A stretch of 64,000 bases of DNA. It comes from Amaranthus tricolor (lineage: Eukaryota > Streptophyta > Magnoliopsida > Caryophyllales > Amaranthaceae). Below are positions 10,896 through 22,564 of this stretch, piece after piece; the stretch's first letter is position 1; the number at the start of each line of letters is the position of its first letter. The notes beneath the pieces were generated by a model. That model ran no database searches. It was given only the letters and a program-made list of their open reading frames with translations, and was not told the DNA's origin. The DNA lies in assembly GCF_026212465.1 (NCBI RefSeq), contig NC_080048.1, positions 29,217,988-29,281,987 on the forward strand, read 5' to 3'. A program made the translations under genes and the position numbers.

Positions 10896-11230
10896 CAAGG
10901 TTGTCAGGATCGAGATTCTACGTAGAATCGAAATCAATTCGTGGGATCGGATCGTAAGATCGGACGATCCTATAAATTGCAGAATTAAGAACCCATACCT
11001 TTTCTTAAGATTTTGCTTTATTTTTAAAATACATATCTTACTTTTTTAATGTTGGTTTTTTCTCTATTCTTAATGAAATGATAAAATATATATAAGATAT
11101 ACACTACACAAAATATATTTATACCACATACACACAAAATATAATAATAAACCATAATAAGCCAAAAAAAAAGATCAAAAATACTACCAAAATTTTAATC
11201 AGTAATTTTGACCGATCCTACCTATCATAG

Positions 11231-11604
11231 TGTAGTGAACCCAGTAATGCAGCAGCAAATTATAGAAGAAAGAACAATTTTAGAAAGTAAGAGAGGAGAG
11301 TTTTCAGAGACGAAGAGTACAGACAGAAGAAGGAGGATGACAGAATGAGAATAAGAAAGAGAGAGAGAAAAGAAAGGAATGTGTGTATTAATTTCTGGAT
11401 GATTTCCTCATCATTACATAAGGGTATATAAAGTCCCCAAGAATAACAAACTTACTGAAAAATAAAGGGCTTACACACAAAAGATTCCCATTCTGGAACA
11501 CTTCTTAAAACAAAAAAATAGCTAAAAATATGCTAGCTCGGTATGGTAGTTTGTTACGCCTTTGGTATACAATCGTATTAGCTGGAGTGGTAGCCGTTGT
11601 GACA
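11231..11604 (-). repeat. Gypsy 3' LTR
   Basis: Collinear with 18724-19108. On the minus strand it starts TGTCACAACGGCTACC and ends TTCACTACA. It contains an AAGAAAGAGAGAGAG purine tract and GGGTATATAAAG, a probable TATA box in the opposite sense. Confidence 0.9.
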
Positions 11605-11944
11605 ATACCCTCGGTCAGGAGCTGCACCTTGTCCTCAAGGTTAGAATTAGGATAGGCACTGAGCAGCTTTTCATAATCTTCCCATGTAGCTTCAGATTGA
11701 GAGAGACCAGTGCATTGCACAAGAACTTCAGTCTAAGAGGGAGTAGGGTATCGAACAGCTAGCAAAGCGGCAGAAGCAGCATCTAATACCATGCCATTGG
11801 TCACAGGAGGAGGTATCTCAGAGGGTGTTGTGTATTCTCAAGCCGGTTACAATTGGGACACTTGAAAGACCGAATGAATTTCACTTTGTGGAGGTAAATC
11901 AAGTTTGTAGGCTACCTTCCCCACATTCTGTGTAACCATATAAG
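11505..11944 (-). pseudogene. Gypsy pol C-terminus with chromodomain
   Basis: The segment next to hAT-2 reads VGKVAYKLDLPPQSEIHSVF, the integrase tail of chromoviruses. After a few stops it continues into VQCTGLSQSEATWEDYEKLL, a chromodomain-like motif (normally used to target histone marks), then SNLEDKVQL, and runs into the LTR, as is usual for this group. Stops lie between the two parts. The integrase side continues at 15613 beyond hAT-2. Confidence 0.8.
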
Positions 11945-12237
11945 TAGGGATGGCCACGGGGCGGGTTACCCGGAACCGAACCTGTGGCGAACCGCTTGAA
12001 ACCGGATCCGGATCCGTTTGCAACAGGTTTCGAACCGGCCCGAACCGCAGAACCGTGAAACCGCCGGAAAAAACTGCATGAACCGGACCTAAGAACCGCG
12101 GGTTGGAACCGGAACCGGGACCGGTCCGGGTGAACCGGTCCAACGGTTACATGGAACCGGAACTGGAACCGGGACCGAGACCGGTCCGGGTGAACCGGCC
12201 CACCGGTTCCATGGAACCGTGAAACTAGCCGTTGGGT
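11945..12237. repeat. hAT-2 left subterminal repeats
   Basis: Dense GGAACCG/CGGTTCC and AACCGG motifs, with a longer partial tandem copy (GAACCGGGACCG...GTCCGGGTGAACCGG twice, about 12105-12205). They are probable transposase-binding sites. Confidence 0.8.
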
Positions 12238-12243
12238 AATTTT

Positions 12244-12252
12244 CTATAAATA
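12244..12252 (+). promoter_or_regulatory. Probable TATA box of hAT-2 transposase
   Basis: CTATAAATA lies about 200 bases before the ATG at 12453, just inside the subterminal repeats. A CT-rich leader follows (TCTCTTCTCCTACTCTCTC). Confidence 0.5.
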
Positions 12253-12452
12253 CCCATCACTTTCAATCATTTTCATTCACAACTCATCTCTTCTCCTACT
12301 CTCTCTACTTACTCTCTCTACTTAATTACGCAATTATTCTCTTAATTACATAATTAGTCTCTTAATTATTTCTTAATTTAGTTAATTACATAATTAGTCT
12401 ATTAATTATTTATTTATTTCTTAATTCTATTATTATTTCAATATTATCAATC

Positions 12453-15070
12453 ATGTCTTCTTTTTTGAAAAAAGCCTCTAAAAAAGTTACTAAAGTGGCA
12501 AAATCATTGGGAGGTTCTAGCTTCAAAAGAAAGGCCACTTCTACTCCGTCGGTATCAACAACACCTTTGATTAGTAATTATAATTATGAACCCAATTATC
12601 CAGAAGGGTAGGACCCAAAATTACATAATTACGCAGAAGAAGTGGAAAGAGAAATACAAATTGATGAAGAAGAAGAACAAGAAGAAGAACCAACGACCCC
12701 TATTGGGATACATAATTCTCGACAGTCATCAACAAGATCACAGGAAGACCAACTACAACAACAACAACAAAGACAAGCTCGTGGTAAACGAGTCAATTTC
12801 CAAACTATCGGTTAGTTTTATAATTTTATTTTTCAAATTGATTAAATTTTAAATTATTATTTATTTATATATTGTGGTATATATCTGAGTATGTCTTTAT
12901 ATTTAAATTTAGATGAAGATGAACCAGTAAGACAACCTTTTCCGGCAATGCCACCTGCTAGTGGTAGAGCTGTTTCACATGTGTGGTCTTATTTTACAAA
13001 AGAACGAACCGACAATCCAGATGTTTTCTTATGCACTTGTCAAATTTGTAAAAGTCAAGGAGTAAAGCTCTTAATTTCATACAATTTCGCCAGAGGTAAA
13101 TACTTTTTCAGTTTTTTATACATACATTATATATTCATATTTTATAAAAATTTATTTATTGTGTTTTGTGAATACGTGTTAGGTGGTGGTACGGGATCTT
13201 TTAACAAACATTTGGCAAAGAAGCATGGAATCACAAGAGAAACTCATGCAGCAAGCGGCAGCGGGACCACAAGTGGAAGCCGACAGTGGGACATTCGCAG
13301 CACAGGTATGCCTTTTAAATATAGTCGTAATGATATGATTGATGAATTTTCTAAGTATGTAATTTGTGATGAATTGCCTTTTAACCACGGTGAAAGTAGG
13401 GCACACGAGCGTTTTACTAGAAAAACTTTGCAACCACAATATAGAGCAATCCCTAGGAGCACTCTTAAAAGACGCGCAATTAAATTATATGAATCAATGC
13501 GCTATGAATTAATTGAAATGTTTAAATCTTTTAATGGTAGGGTTAGCATAACAACTGATATATGGTCTGCTCCCCCACATTTAGAATCTTATATGTGTGT
13601 AACAGCACATTGGATAGATCAAAATTGGATTATTCAAAAAAGAATAATTGCTTTTGAGACAATGGTAGAAAGACATATGGGTGAAAACATAAAATATAGA
13701 TTAGTAGAGATATGTAGAGAATGGAACTTATTAGATAAGATATTTTGTTGTTCTACCGATAATGCAACCGCTAACATTAAATGTATGGAACTTTTGTATA
13801 ACGAGCCTGCTTTTAGTTTTATCCTTGGGGGTAGCTTATTACACATACGTTGTTGTGCTCATATAGTTAACTTATCTTGCCAAGCAGGTATAAAACAATT
13901 AAGCGATTTATTAGATCCAATTAGAGATATAGTGAAGTGGCTTACAATTGGAAAGATAAAGAGACGATATAAACAATTATGTGACCAATATCAACTAAAA
14001 AAAGTGTATTGGTCATTAGATACTCCTACACGTTGGGGCTCAACCAACGATTTATTAAGAAAGGCGATTGCTTATCGTCCAGTTATAACACAACTATATA
14101 GTGAGTGTACAGATAGCTATATAAGTGATGACACATGGGAATTAGCTATAGGTGTACATAAAATATTAGAAGCGTATGACCACGCAACTAAGATATTTTC
14201 ATATGTTTATGAACCGAACGTCCACTAAGTAATAAGTGAGTGTATTATTATTTTTTATCATCTTCTTAAACATACGCATGATGATACTAACCCATATTTA
14301 AAGCCGATTCTTGCAGATATGATGGATAAATGGAAGGCATATTTTACCGATTTTCCTTATATTTATGGAATTGCAACCATTTTAGACCCTTGTTTTAAAA
14401 CAGAAGTCCTTACTAAAGTAATCGGATTTTACTACCAATCATTAGATAGCCCGCCTAGTGATGTACATAATTATGTTGGAAATTGTAAAAAACTTTTAGC
14501 AGAACTTTATGATTATTATGCTAGTGTATATAACCCAAAACGCGATACGTCTAGGCGTGCAAGCGTTTCAGCACGTCCCTCTTATTATAATTCCGTAATA
14601 GCTAATATAATGAGCCAAGATGATAGTTTTGTAGGATCATCTTCTTCTTCATCCTCCACTTCATATTTAGAATTAGATAGTTATCTTAAAAACCACTTTG
14701 AAATTGACCAAGGTAGCATGATATTTTAGAGTGGTGGAAAGAAAAATCTGTGAAATTTCATATATTATCGAGAATTGCAAAGGATATCCTTGCAATTCCT
14801 GCTTCTACAATTGCGTCGGAGTCTGCTTTTAGTGCAGGTAGAAGAGTTTTAGACGAAAAGAGATCTCGTCTTGCTCCACATAGTATTCAAATATGTGTTT
14901 GCAAGAAAGATTGGGATCAAGCGGAGATTCGAACACAAGGACTAAGGAATGATGATGATCAAGATGATGATGATGATCCATGGATGATGATGGATACATC
15001 TGCATCATCGTCAGGAGGAGAGTCAGCGGAAGCATCTAACCAACCAGATGATGATGACGAAGACGAATAG
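12453..15070 (+). pseudogene. hAT-2 transposase, two stops and one frameshift
   Basis: An Ac-like hAT transposase. The start at 12453 gives MSSFLKKASKKVTKVAKSL, a basic N-terminus, then a Gln-rich stretch. Exons by eye are 12453-12810, 12913-13095 and 13183-15070, with GT-AG introns of 102 and 87 bp and consistent phases. Exons 2-3 form a BED finger (CTCQIC ... HLAKKH). The core has SITTDIWSAPPHLESYMCV, CCSTDNATANI and LLHIRCCAHIVNLSCQ. The hATC part reads DILAIPASTIASESAFSAG, and the tail is a run of Asp. Defects are TAG at 12609-12611, TAA at 14226-14228 and a one-base loss near 14700-14720, judged from the hAT-3 copy. About 809 residues were expected. Confidence 0.88.
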
Positions 15071-15414
15071 GATCAATCGGACAACGATAAATCAACATTC
15101 AACAACTAAAAATAAAAGGTATGACAAAGAACTACGTGGGCTTTGATTCCTTCGGGATACGTAGGCAGCTTAGTATTCCTTTGGGTACTAGGTTCAAGTC
15201 TATTTTCTCCCTCTTTTTTTATTAATCATCTTTATCGATATTATTATTGATTCGTTTCTTATTAATTTATTTTTTTCATTCTTTTTAGTAAATATTTTAA
15301 TAACGATGACAACTTGACAAGCAATGAATTTGGCTAATAATCAAGTAATCATCAAAGGTACGTCCGCAATATTATAGTATTTTTATATTATATAAATATT
15401 TAAAGAAAAAATAA
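15071..15414 (+). other. hAT-2 3' untranslated region
   Basis: AT-rich, with no further coding sequence seen. Confidence 0.5.
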
Positions 15415-15604
15415 AAATGGAACCGATGGTTCGACCTGCCCGTCCCGTGAATTGGAACCGCCGGAACCGCCTCATGAACCGCCAAGGAACCGTTTGGAAC
15501 CGCCTGGTACCAGAACCGGAACCGATCGCGACAGGTTCCAAATGGAACCGGAACCGGATGGAACCGGAACGGAACCGGCCCAACCCGGACCGTGGTCATG
15601 CCTA
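15415..15604. repeat. hAT-2 right subterminal repeats
   Basis: GGAACCG and AACCGGA motifs repeated to the terminal repeat, mirroring 11945-12237. Confidence 0.85.
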
Positions 15605-15612
15605 CATATAAG

Positions 15613-16122
15613 GAACAAAGAAACGGGGTGCCAATTTTGCATTCGGGCGTTTAGCCAAGGAGTGTTGTCGATAAGGTTAAGTTTAAGGAAAACCAAGTCT
15701 CCTTCTTCAAAGGAGAGTTCATGGCATTAAGTGTCAGCATAGTACTTCATAATCTGCTGGGCTCACTCCAAATTGAATTGAATTTCATCCAACATCCCAT
15801 CTCGTTCTTGTAGAAGTTGATCGAGATGATCCACTGGTGTTTGGGAAGAACCAAAGCGAACCAAATGAGGTGGGGGACGCCCATACAAGGCTTGAAAAGG
15901 GGACATTTTAATGGATGAATGTGGGGAAGTATTGTAACAGAATTTAGCCCAGGAAACCCATTTTTCCCAATGCTTAGGATGACCATTGATGAAATAACAT
16001 AAGAAAGTCTCCAAGGCTTTGTTCACAATTTCAGACTGGCCATCGATTTGGGGATTGAAAGCGGTGCAACGAACCAACTTCGTACCTTGGAGGCGAAATA
16101 GTTCGTTCCAGAAATAGCTCAA
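15613..16122 (-). pseudogene. Gypsy integrase remnant
   Basis: The minus-strand frame 16122-15763 reads LVRCTAFNPQIDGQSEIVNK and WAKFCYNTSPHSSIKMSPFQALYGRPPP, the second half of a gypsy integrase core including the Glu of the DDE triad region (DGQSEIVN). It continues, with stops, through FEEGDLVFLK to the hAT-2 insertion. The zinc-binding domain and first catalytic Asp residues are deleted; the sequence joins directly to RT at about 16122. Confidence 0.85.
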
Positions 16123-17149
16123 CTTTGTAGCTCATGTATATTTTTAAGAATTGGCCACTTAGAAATGGTCGATATTTTCTCTTGGTCCACCTCTACCCCT
16201 TGTGCTGAAATAACGTGACCAAGGTAAGCCACTCGAGGAACCCCAAAGCTGCATTTCTTCCCATTAATTACTAAAGAATGAGCTGCCAGGGTGGTCAGTA
16301 CAGTACCCACATGTTCTGTGTGTTCTTCCTCATTGCGACTATAAATTAAGATATCGTCAAAAAATATTAGTACGAACTTATGTAAATATGGTTGAAAGAC
16401 CTCGTTCATCAAGCATTGAAAGGTGGTCGGTGCATTAGTAAGTCCAAACAGCATTACGAGAAACTCATAATGACCTTCATGTGTTCTAAAAGCTGTTTTA
16501 TACACATCTTTTCTTTTCATACCGATTTGGTGATATCCGGATTTGAGATCAAGCTTGGTGAAGATTGTCGCCCCCTTTATCGTATCTAACAATTCGTCGA
16601 TTACTGGAATAGGAAACTTGTTCGAGATAGTTATCTTATTCAGAGCACGATATTCGACACACAATCGCCAAGAACCATCACTTTTTTTACTAATATTACA
16701 GGGCTGGCAAAAGGGTTGGTTGATGGTTGGATAATTCCAACCTTAAGCATATCTTGGACCATGGTCTCGATTTATTTTTTCTGCAAATATGGGTATCAGT
16801 ATGGTCGCAAAGATACGGGGTTACTACCTTCCTTAAGAGTGATGGCGTGGTTTGGGGGCCAATGGGGTGGTAGCTGAGTAATGGGTTGCAAGACTTCTGG
16901 ATATTTGGCTACTTCATTCAAAAGGAAAGGAGGTATGGTTTTTTTTTTTTTTTCATCTGCCACACAAATACCATTACATTCAATCAAGATGCCATGTTTT
17001 CCCTTTTTTAAAGCGTTAGTCAACCCTTTTATGGAGACCTTAGAACACTTCAATGCTGGGTCCCTCACTAAAATGACTTCTCTACTCTTCCAATTAAAAG
17101 CCATGGTTTGAGATTTCCAATTGACCATCACATTTCCTAATTTCTCCAA
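16119..17149 (-). pseudogene. Gypsy reverse transcriptase remnant
   Basis: A frame at 17149-16796 carries the region before RT (LPPHWPPNHAITLKEGSNPV). After a damaged stretch, 16664-16119 holds RT motifs CVEYRALNKITI, FTKLDLKSGYHQIGMK, MLFGLTNAPTTFQCLMN and FFDDILIYS (the YxDD-type active site), then VAYLGHVISAQGV. It stops at ILKNIHELQS and jumps to integrase, so RNase H is absent. Confidence 0.88.
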
Positions 17150-17339
17150 CCACTAGACCCCCAATATTATATCTATGCTCCCTAATGCCAGGACAAAGAA
17201 ATTATCACAAATTTCTATTCCTCGCACCCATAGCGAGATCTGCCGACATATTCCCTCCCCAAAAACCTCTGATCCGGTTCCCAAAGTTACCCCAAACTAC
17301 TTGCATTTGGCAATCTCCAACCCTAATTTTCTAGCTATT

Positions 17340-17560
17340 GATGTGGATATGAAATTGTTCAAGGCTCCCTAGTCGATTAAGATTATTACCTTCGTTCCTG
17401 CTATTTCTCCCTCCAATTTCATGGTTTTTGGTTTGGTAAACCCGATAATGGATTGTAGGGTTATACCAGCCATGGGATCCTCTATATCGGTCATTGACTG
17501 TTCGTTTACCTCCAAGTTTGTCTCCTCTTCCTCTTCCCCTTCCTCCCCCGTCAAGATCAT
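17340..17560 (-). pseudogene. Gypsy aspartic protease remnant
   Basis: An acidic stretch (GEEGEEEEETNLEV) precedes EGEIAGTKVIILID followed by stop-Gly-Ala-Leu-Asn-Asn-Phe-Ile. The catalytic Asp-Ser/Thr-Gly is therefore Asp-stop-Gly, a nonsense change in the active site itself. Confidence 0.75.
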
Positions 17561-17765
17561 TCTTAATTCTCGATTTTTACAGACATGGTTGAAGGACCTT
17601 GGTTCATCATCACACTTGAAAAATAAACCACGAGCTCTTTCTTCTCGTAGTTCTTTTTCATTGAGGGGAATAGGTTTGGTACAGTTTTCGGGTGGGTTAG
17701 GAAGTGTGGGGTTGTTTTTGGATAAGGAAGGAGATGGGTATGATGAGTTACAATGAGGGTAGGCT

Positions 17766-18688
17766 ATTTCAGAATGAGGTTTTTGTAAAGGTTTGGTATA
17801 GTGGAGTCTAGATCTTTCTCTTTATTTTCTCGTCCCATTCTAGAGCTTTTTTCAAATTAGGAGGATTCATTAATTTTAACTCACACCTAATGTCCCCCAT
17901 AAGGCCATTTATGAAAATCCCCAAGGAAATATCCAGTGGTACTCTACCCAGACATGATAATTTCTCAATGAACTCCTTATAGTACTCCGCTACACTACCC
18001 CTCTGTCTCACTGCCACCCATTGTTCAACTAAACGCCCTTGATTATGAGGACAGAAATGCCTTAGTAAAAGACTCTTCAACTCCCTCTAACTATGTATGT
18101 CTCCCTGTTGAACCTCCTATTGATACCAAGATAAGGCATCGCCCCTCATACTAACCACAAAAACTTCTAATTTTTCCTCCTCGGATATATGGTAAAATGA
18201 AAAAAATTGCTCAGCCTGTAAAATCCACCCATCCGGATTCCCTCCTGTAAAAATAGGTATTTCTATCTTTTTCAACCTTCAGCTATTGTCTCGATGACCC
18301 GCTCCCATTTCGTCTCTCCTGCCTTCAGACATCTCTGGCGACTCCTGAAATAGGTTGCTTGGCCAATCCACAGTCTCATTGGCGATAGAGGCTTCTCTTG
18401 TTCGAGGGACTTGAGGAGGATTCCCTAATATACTTCCCCTAGTTAATGGCCTTGGTGGGTTGCTAACCAAACGATTGAGACTATCCTTCATTTTTGATTG
18501 AGACTCCAAAAGTATCGCCATAGATTTCTACAGATTAGAGTGTTTAGCTTCCAGGATTGTGTGGTTCATTGACATTTTTTCCTCCAATTAGGACAACTCA
18601 GTATGCACCCATGTATTGAAGCTTTGAGCAACTTATTCTAATCCATGCTCAAGTTGTTCTATATGTTGTTGATTGGTAGGATTACCCA
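17766..18688 (-). pseudogene. Gypsy gag remnant
   Basis: A probable start at 18688 (MGNPTNQQHIEQLEHGLE) lies 20 bases downstream of the primer site. It is followed by stops, then a Pro-rich frame (18521-18279) and the retrotransposon gag core (18080-17808: QWVAVRQRGSVAEYYKEFIE and LSCLGRVPLDISLGIFINGL). Confidence 0.75.
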
Positions 18689-18707
18689 TCTCGGCCAGAA
18701 TAAGATT

Positions 18708-18720
18708 GGCTCTAGTACCA
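18708..18720 (-). promoter_or_regulatory. Gypsy primer-binding site
   Basis: TGGTACTAGAGCC on the minus strand, three bases after the 5' LTR. It resembles the initiator-Met site TGGTATCAGAGCC. Confidence 0.65.
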
Positions 18721-18723
18721 CGT

Positions 18724-19108
18724 TGTGGTGAACCTAGTAATACAACAGCAAATTATAGAAGAAAGAAGAATTTTAGAAAGTAAGAGCGAAGATTTTTCAA
18801 AGAAGAAGAGTACATAAGAGTATAGACATAAGAAGGAGAAGGATAGAAGGAGAATAAGAAAGAGAGAGAGAGAAGAAAGGAATGTGTGTATTAATTTCTA
18901 GATGATTTCCTCATCATTACATAAGGGTATATAAAGCCCCCAAGCATAACAAACTTACTGAAAAATGAAGGTGGTTACACACAAAAGATTCCATTTCTAG
19001 AACATTTCTTAAAACAGAAAATTAGCTAAAAATATGCCAGCTCAGTATGGTAGTTTGTTACGCCTTTGGTATACAATCGTATCAACTAGATTGGTAGCCG
19101 TTATGACA
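18724..19108 (-). repeat. Gypsy 5' LTR
   Basis: Collinear with 11231-11604, with scattered substitutions and short insertions. The partner flanking duplication is CCTAG at 19109-19113. Confidence 0.9.
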
Positions 19109-19271
19109 CCTAGTTGATCCTAACGATCCCGACCACGATCCTAGCCAATCCCACCAATGATATTGATCGATCCTATGCACGATCCTGACTGATTCCGATC
19201 CAATGCACGATTCTAGTCGCTAACACCAATCGTACGATCCTACGATCCAGATCACGATTTTGATAACCATG

Positions 19272-19495
19272 TTGGTCATTAGATACTCTGACACATTGGG
19301 GCTCGACCCATGGTCTGTTAAAAAAGGCTATTACATATTGTGCTTTTTTAATACAACTATATTGTAAATGTACAGATAAAGGTATAAGCAATACAACATG
19401 GGAATTAGCTATAGGTGTACACAAAATTTAAGAAACGTACCACGCAACTAAGATTTTTTCATGTGTACGAACCACCAAACGTCCACCTAGTATTA
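19272..19495 (+). pseudogene. hAT-3 transposase relic, piece 2 of 3
   Basis: Resumes collinearity with hAT-2 14018-14235 (TTGGTCATTAGATACTC..., CATTGGGGCTCGACC, GTCCACCTAGTATTAAG). It continues the frame interrupted at 10895. Confidence 0.8.
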
Positions 19496-19566
19496 AGTTT
19501 AAGCGTTTTTGCCCAGTTTTGCGGAATTGAATTGTTGTTCGATTTGCTTAAGATTTTGATAACCAT
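19496..19566. other. Scrambled junction between hAT-3 and S4
   Basis: Contains an out-of-order copy of LTR-like sequence (TTTAAGCGTTTTTGCCCAGT, seen again at 19617-19640), TTGTTGTTCGATTTGC (like 19600-19615), and GATTTTGATAACCATG, which also forms the MITE end at 19251-19270. This looks like repair filler at the insertion site. Confidence 0.45.
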
Positions 19567-20676
19567 GTAGAATCGTTTAGAGACAGCAAGAAGGGGTGAA
19601 TTGTTGTTGGATTAATTTAAGCGTTTTTGCCAGTTTTACGGAATTGAAACTTGAACTTGTTACGCAAACTTTGAAAGAGACAAACAAATTTTTACGTGGA
19701 AACCTTCGAAACCTAAATAAAACAATCTCAACTAGGCCACCTTGAGTGTCCTTCTAAAGTCAATCCCTTTCTCACACTTCCTTACGAAGCTCAAGCTTCC
19801 TCTATGAAGCTCAAGCTTCCTCTATGAAGCTCTCTTTCACTCCCTAGACTTCCCCAAGTCTAGTTACAAAAATTCTCTCAAAAATCCTTTTACAAAGAAC
19901 AAAACCTAAGGATAAAAATTAATTGAGTTGCATAAGAAATATTTCTAAGTTAATTGGCAATAAGAAGTAATGAAAATTTCTTAATACACAAATCAATAAC
20001 TGGTAAAAACAAATCCTTATAAAGGAAATAGTCACGTAGTTTTTTTTTTAAAAAAAAAAGAATAACTACCCACTTCACTCCTAGATCCTAAAATAAAGGA
20101 GGAATGGGTAAATGTTTTTGCAAAACTAAAAGCTACAGTTTTCTTGTTCTAAATAAGGCAAATTGAATTTTTCCAAATAAAAACCTAACAACTCATGCCT
20201 TATTAAGTTGAGAAAAAATAGGAGAATTTTTCTCCTCCACTTTAGGTAGTGTGACGGTTACTAAATATAATTAAAATTCTTTTGCCAATTAACTTTTAAT
20301 ATAATTATGCATCTAATTAATTTTAACCATACAATCAACTAGAAAAACAGTAAACTACTTTCTTCAAAATTTTTCTGTTGACGTTGAACTTCCAAACTTA
20401 AATCTTGGGAACAATGCATTGTCTCTACTTATCAACAAGAACTGTCAAACTATAACTTAAGAACAGTAAACCTCTTGCCTACACTTTGACATCCTACAGC
20501 GATCTTTATGTTTAACTTCACATTTTGGATATTTTAAACACTTACAAAGTTGTTAGACCAAGTTTTAGGTACTATCAACGATCCTACTCCGGACCGGATA
20601 TTGACCTGCAACAATCTCTAAAATAAAAGCAGTTGATATTAAGTTTAATCATCATCAAAACCTGAAAGGGCTAACA
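19567..20676 (-). repeat. S4 3' LTR
   Basis: Minus-strand start TGTTAGCCCTTTCAGG and end GATTCTACA; collinear with 56348-57504. Its inner edge is a polypurine-like AAAAAGTGGGAATT (plus-strand complement at 20677-20690). Confidence 0.88.
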
Positions 20677-21453
20677 AATTCCCACTTTTTAATGATGACA
20701 AACTTATCAACAAACTTAAGCCAGAATAGAGTAAATCCAACAATATAGAGTAAACCATAAAGCTACTTTATATAACTTAGCAAATTATAAATTCAATTCA
20801 CAAGATAATAAGACAATTACTCTATATAAATTCAATTCACAAGATAATTACTCAGCGTATTTATGTCATGACAACAAAATATACTGGGTAAACATATTAA
20901 CCCATTAAAAATATATTATTCTGAGCACTATACTAAGCACAAATAATTAAATAGAATAATTAATCATATAAAATATATTAACATAAATAAACATAAGTTA
21001 CTAAGTTATACTTTAAACTGTTCAGCAAGCAAGTATGAAAACAAAACAGAAGCAACAATCAGAGAATAATCAGAATAATTAGAGCATTATCAAAGCAATC
21101 ATTAACTATTCTACTAGAGAAAAACAATCAAGAAGAATATAGAACATAGACATATACAAGCTTACCCTCTTAAGTTTGTGCCAATTATTCCCCCTTTTGA
21201 CATCAATAAAAAGGTTGGGATCATCAAACCACAGCACTATCAAAGTATGCATAGCTAAAGAAGGCAAGGAAGTATTAACAATCATAAAAAGTAATACCAT
21301 AAAATGTAGTCACCAAATGCAAAGTTAAATAATACAGACCATTGTTTCAGAAAGAGAGCAACATTGTTCAAAATAAACATGAGTACCTAGCATGGTACAC
21401 AAAATAAAAGGATTGTTTTTGACAAGCTCAAGAAAAAGATGAGTATTAGTTGA
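20677..21453 (-). other. S4 spacer between env-like ORF and 3' LTR
   Basis: Noncoding and AT-rich, with a polypurine tract at the LTR border and a second AAAAGGGGGAA-like tract near 21188-21200. Multiple polypurine tracts are a Sirevirus trait. Confidence 0.6.
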
Positions 21454-22564
21454 TCAAGCAACAGTGGGAGCATCATTTTCATCCACATATTCTGTTTGCA
21501 CTTCCACTGTATCAAGCTTGGCGCCAAGACGGGCTTTCATCTGGGTTAATTGATCAATGATTGAGGCCTAAGAGACTCTAACTTCATCTTGAAAGGAGTA
21601 GAATTGGAATTGAAGATCTTTGAGCTTGTTGAGGATTAGGTCCAAGGCTGTAACAGGAACAGTTGAGGGGTTGGAGAAAGCAGTAAAACCTAAGCTAGGT
21701 GAGGTGTGTGGATGAGGTGATATTGGTGTTTCGGTGATAGGTGATGGTGCAAAGGGAATGGATGAAGGTGGAGGTGAGGGTATGTGAGTGACTGGTGGTG
21801 TGGCTGGTTTTAGAGAAGAGTGAGGTACATCAGGTTGGGTCTCAGGTGTAGTGTGGGAGGAAGAGTCATCATCCAAACCTACTACTACAGGACGTTTACT
21901 GGTGGTACCTTTTGATGCTAACCTGGTACTCTTCCTAGGAGGCACCACATTCTTCTTTTTGATTGGCATTTAGACCTCCTGATCACTAGAAGAATCATCA
22001 ATGTCAGCGCTATCTTCATCCTCTTTTTCCACAAATGATTCCCCCTCGCTCAATTCTTCCCCCTGTTCCCCCTTACTCTGTCCTTCCTTCTGTTCCCATT
22101 TTGAAACAACTTCTTCCTCCTCATGTACGTCAATGGGAATAGGTTCTTGTTCCCCCCTCTTCTTCTTTCTTATCATCTTTTTCTTTTTCTCCTTCAACAG
22201 AACCTTTCTCCTTTACATCATCAGTTTTATTATTAATGGAAGCTGCCTCGAGGGTTCCCTTATCAGTTAATTTTTGGTGCAAATTGGTAAGACACTTAAC
22301 ACCTATTTTGTTATTTGAACTCATGGGGAAGTGTGGTCCTTCCAGAGGTACACCAAATTTCTTAAAAATCTAAGTCAACAGATCACCATAATCAATCATA
22401 TACTTCTTCTCAATACAATCAGCCAAGTGAGAAATCATAAGTGAAGGAAAATTAGTCTTAATATGATTTGCCAAACAATAGATCAAAGTTGCATCCCTCA
22501 AGTTAACCTCACTACATTTGGAGTTACATGGTAGAATGAATATACGAGCAATATTATAAAGTAG

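Larger units (their letters stand above)
11945..15604 (+). mobile_element. hAT-2, full-length hAT transposon
   Basis: Ends TAGGGATGGCCACGG and (complement) TAGGCATGACCACGG are hAT-type inverted repeats. A perfect 8-bp duplication CATATAAG flanks it (11937-11944, 15605-15612). Removing it restores collinearity of the gypsy pol. It contains a three-exon transposase gene with two stops and one frameshift. Confidence 0.95.
11231..19108 (-). mobile_element. Ty3-gypsy chromovirus, minus strand, defective
   Basis: LTRs of 374 bp (11231-11604) and 385 bp (18724-19108) bracket it, with a near-perfect 5-bp duplication (CATAG/CCTAG). Reading right to left, the order is 5' LTR, Met-type primer site, gag, protease, RT, integrase, chromodomain, 3' LTR, the order of Ty3-gypsy chromoviruses. 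The RNase H and first part of integrase are missing, and hAT-2 is inserted near the pol C-terminus. All frames are broken. Confidence 0.88.
10896..19271. mobile_element. MITE with GGTTATCAAAATCG ends, split by a gypsy element
   Basis: The left half (10896-11230) begins CAAGGTTGTCAGGATCGAGA and the right half (19109-19271) ends GATTTTGATAACCATG. The outer ends are imperfect inverted repeats of about 35 bases with many GATCCTACGATC-like motifs. An imperfect 8-bp duplication flanks it (ATTGGTCA and GTTGGTCA), fitting a hAT- or Mutator-type MITE. It sits exactly between collinear hAT-3 pieces. Everything from 11231 to 19108 is a later gypsy insertion. Confidence 0.7.

Noticed and set aside
13179..13846. 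Minus-strand open frames opposite the hAT-2 transposase
   Set aside because: They are antisense shadows of the conserved transposase core.
15372..15730. Several overlapping open frames rich in Pro, Arg and Gly
   Set aside because: They come from GGAACCG subterminal repeats of hAT-2 read in different frames.
22001..22324. Ser-rich plus-strand frame opposite the S4 env-like ORF
   Set aside because: Complement of the Glu/Lys-rich acidic stretch of the real minus-strand frame.
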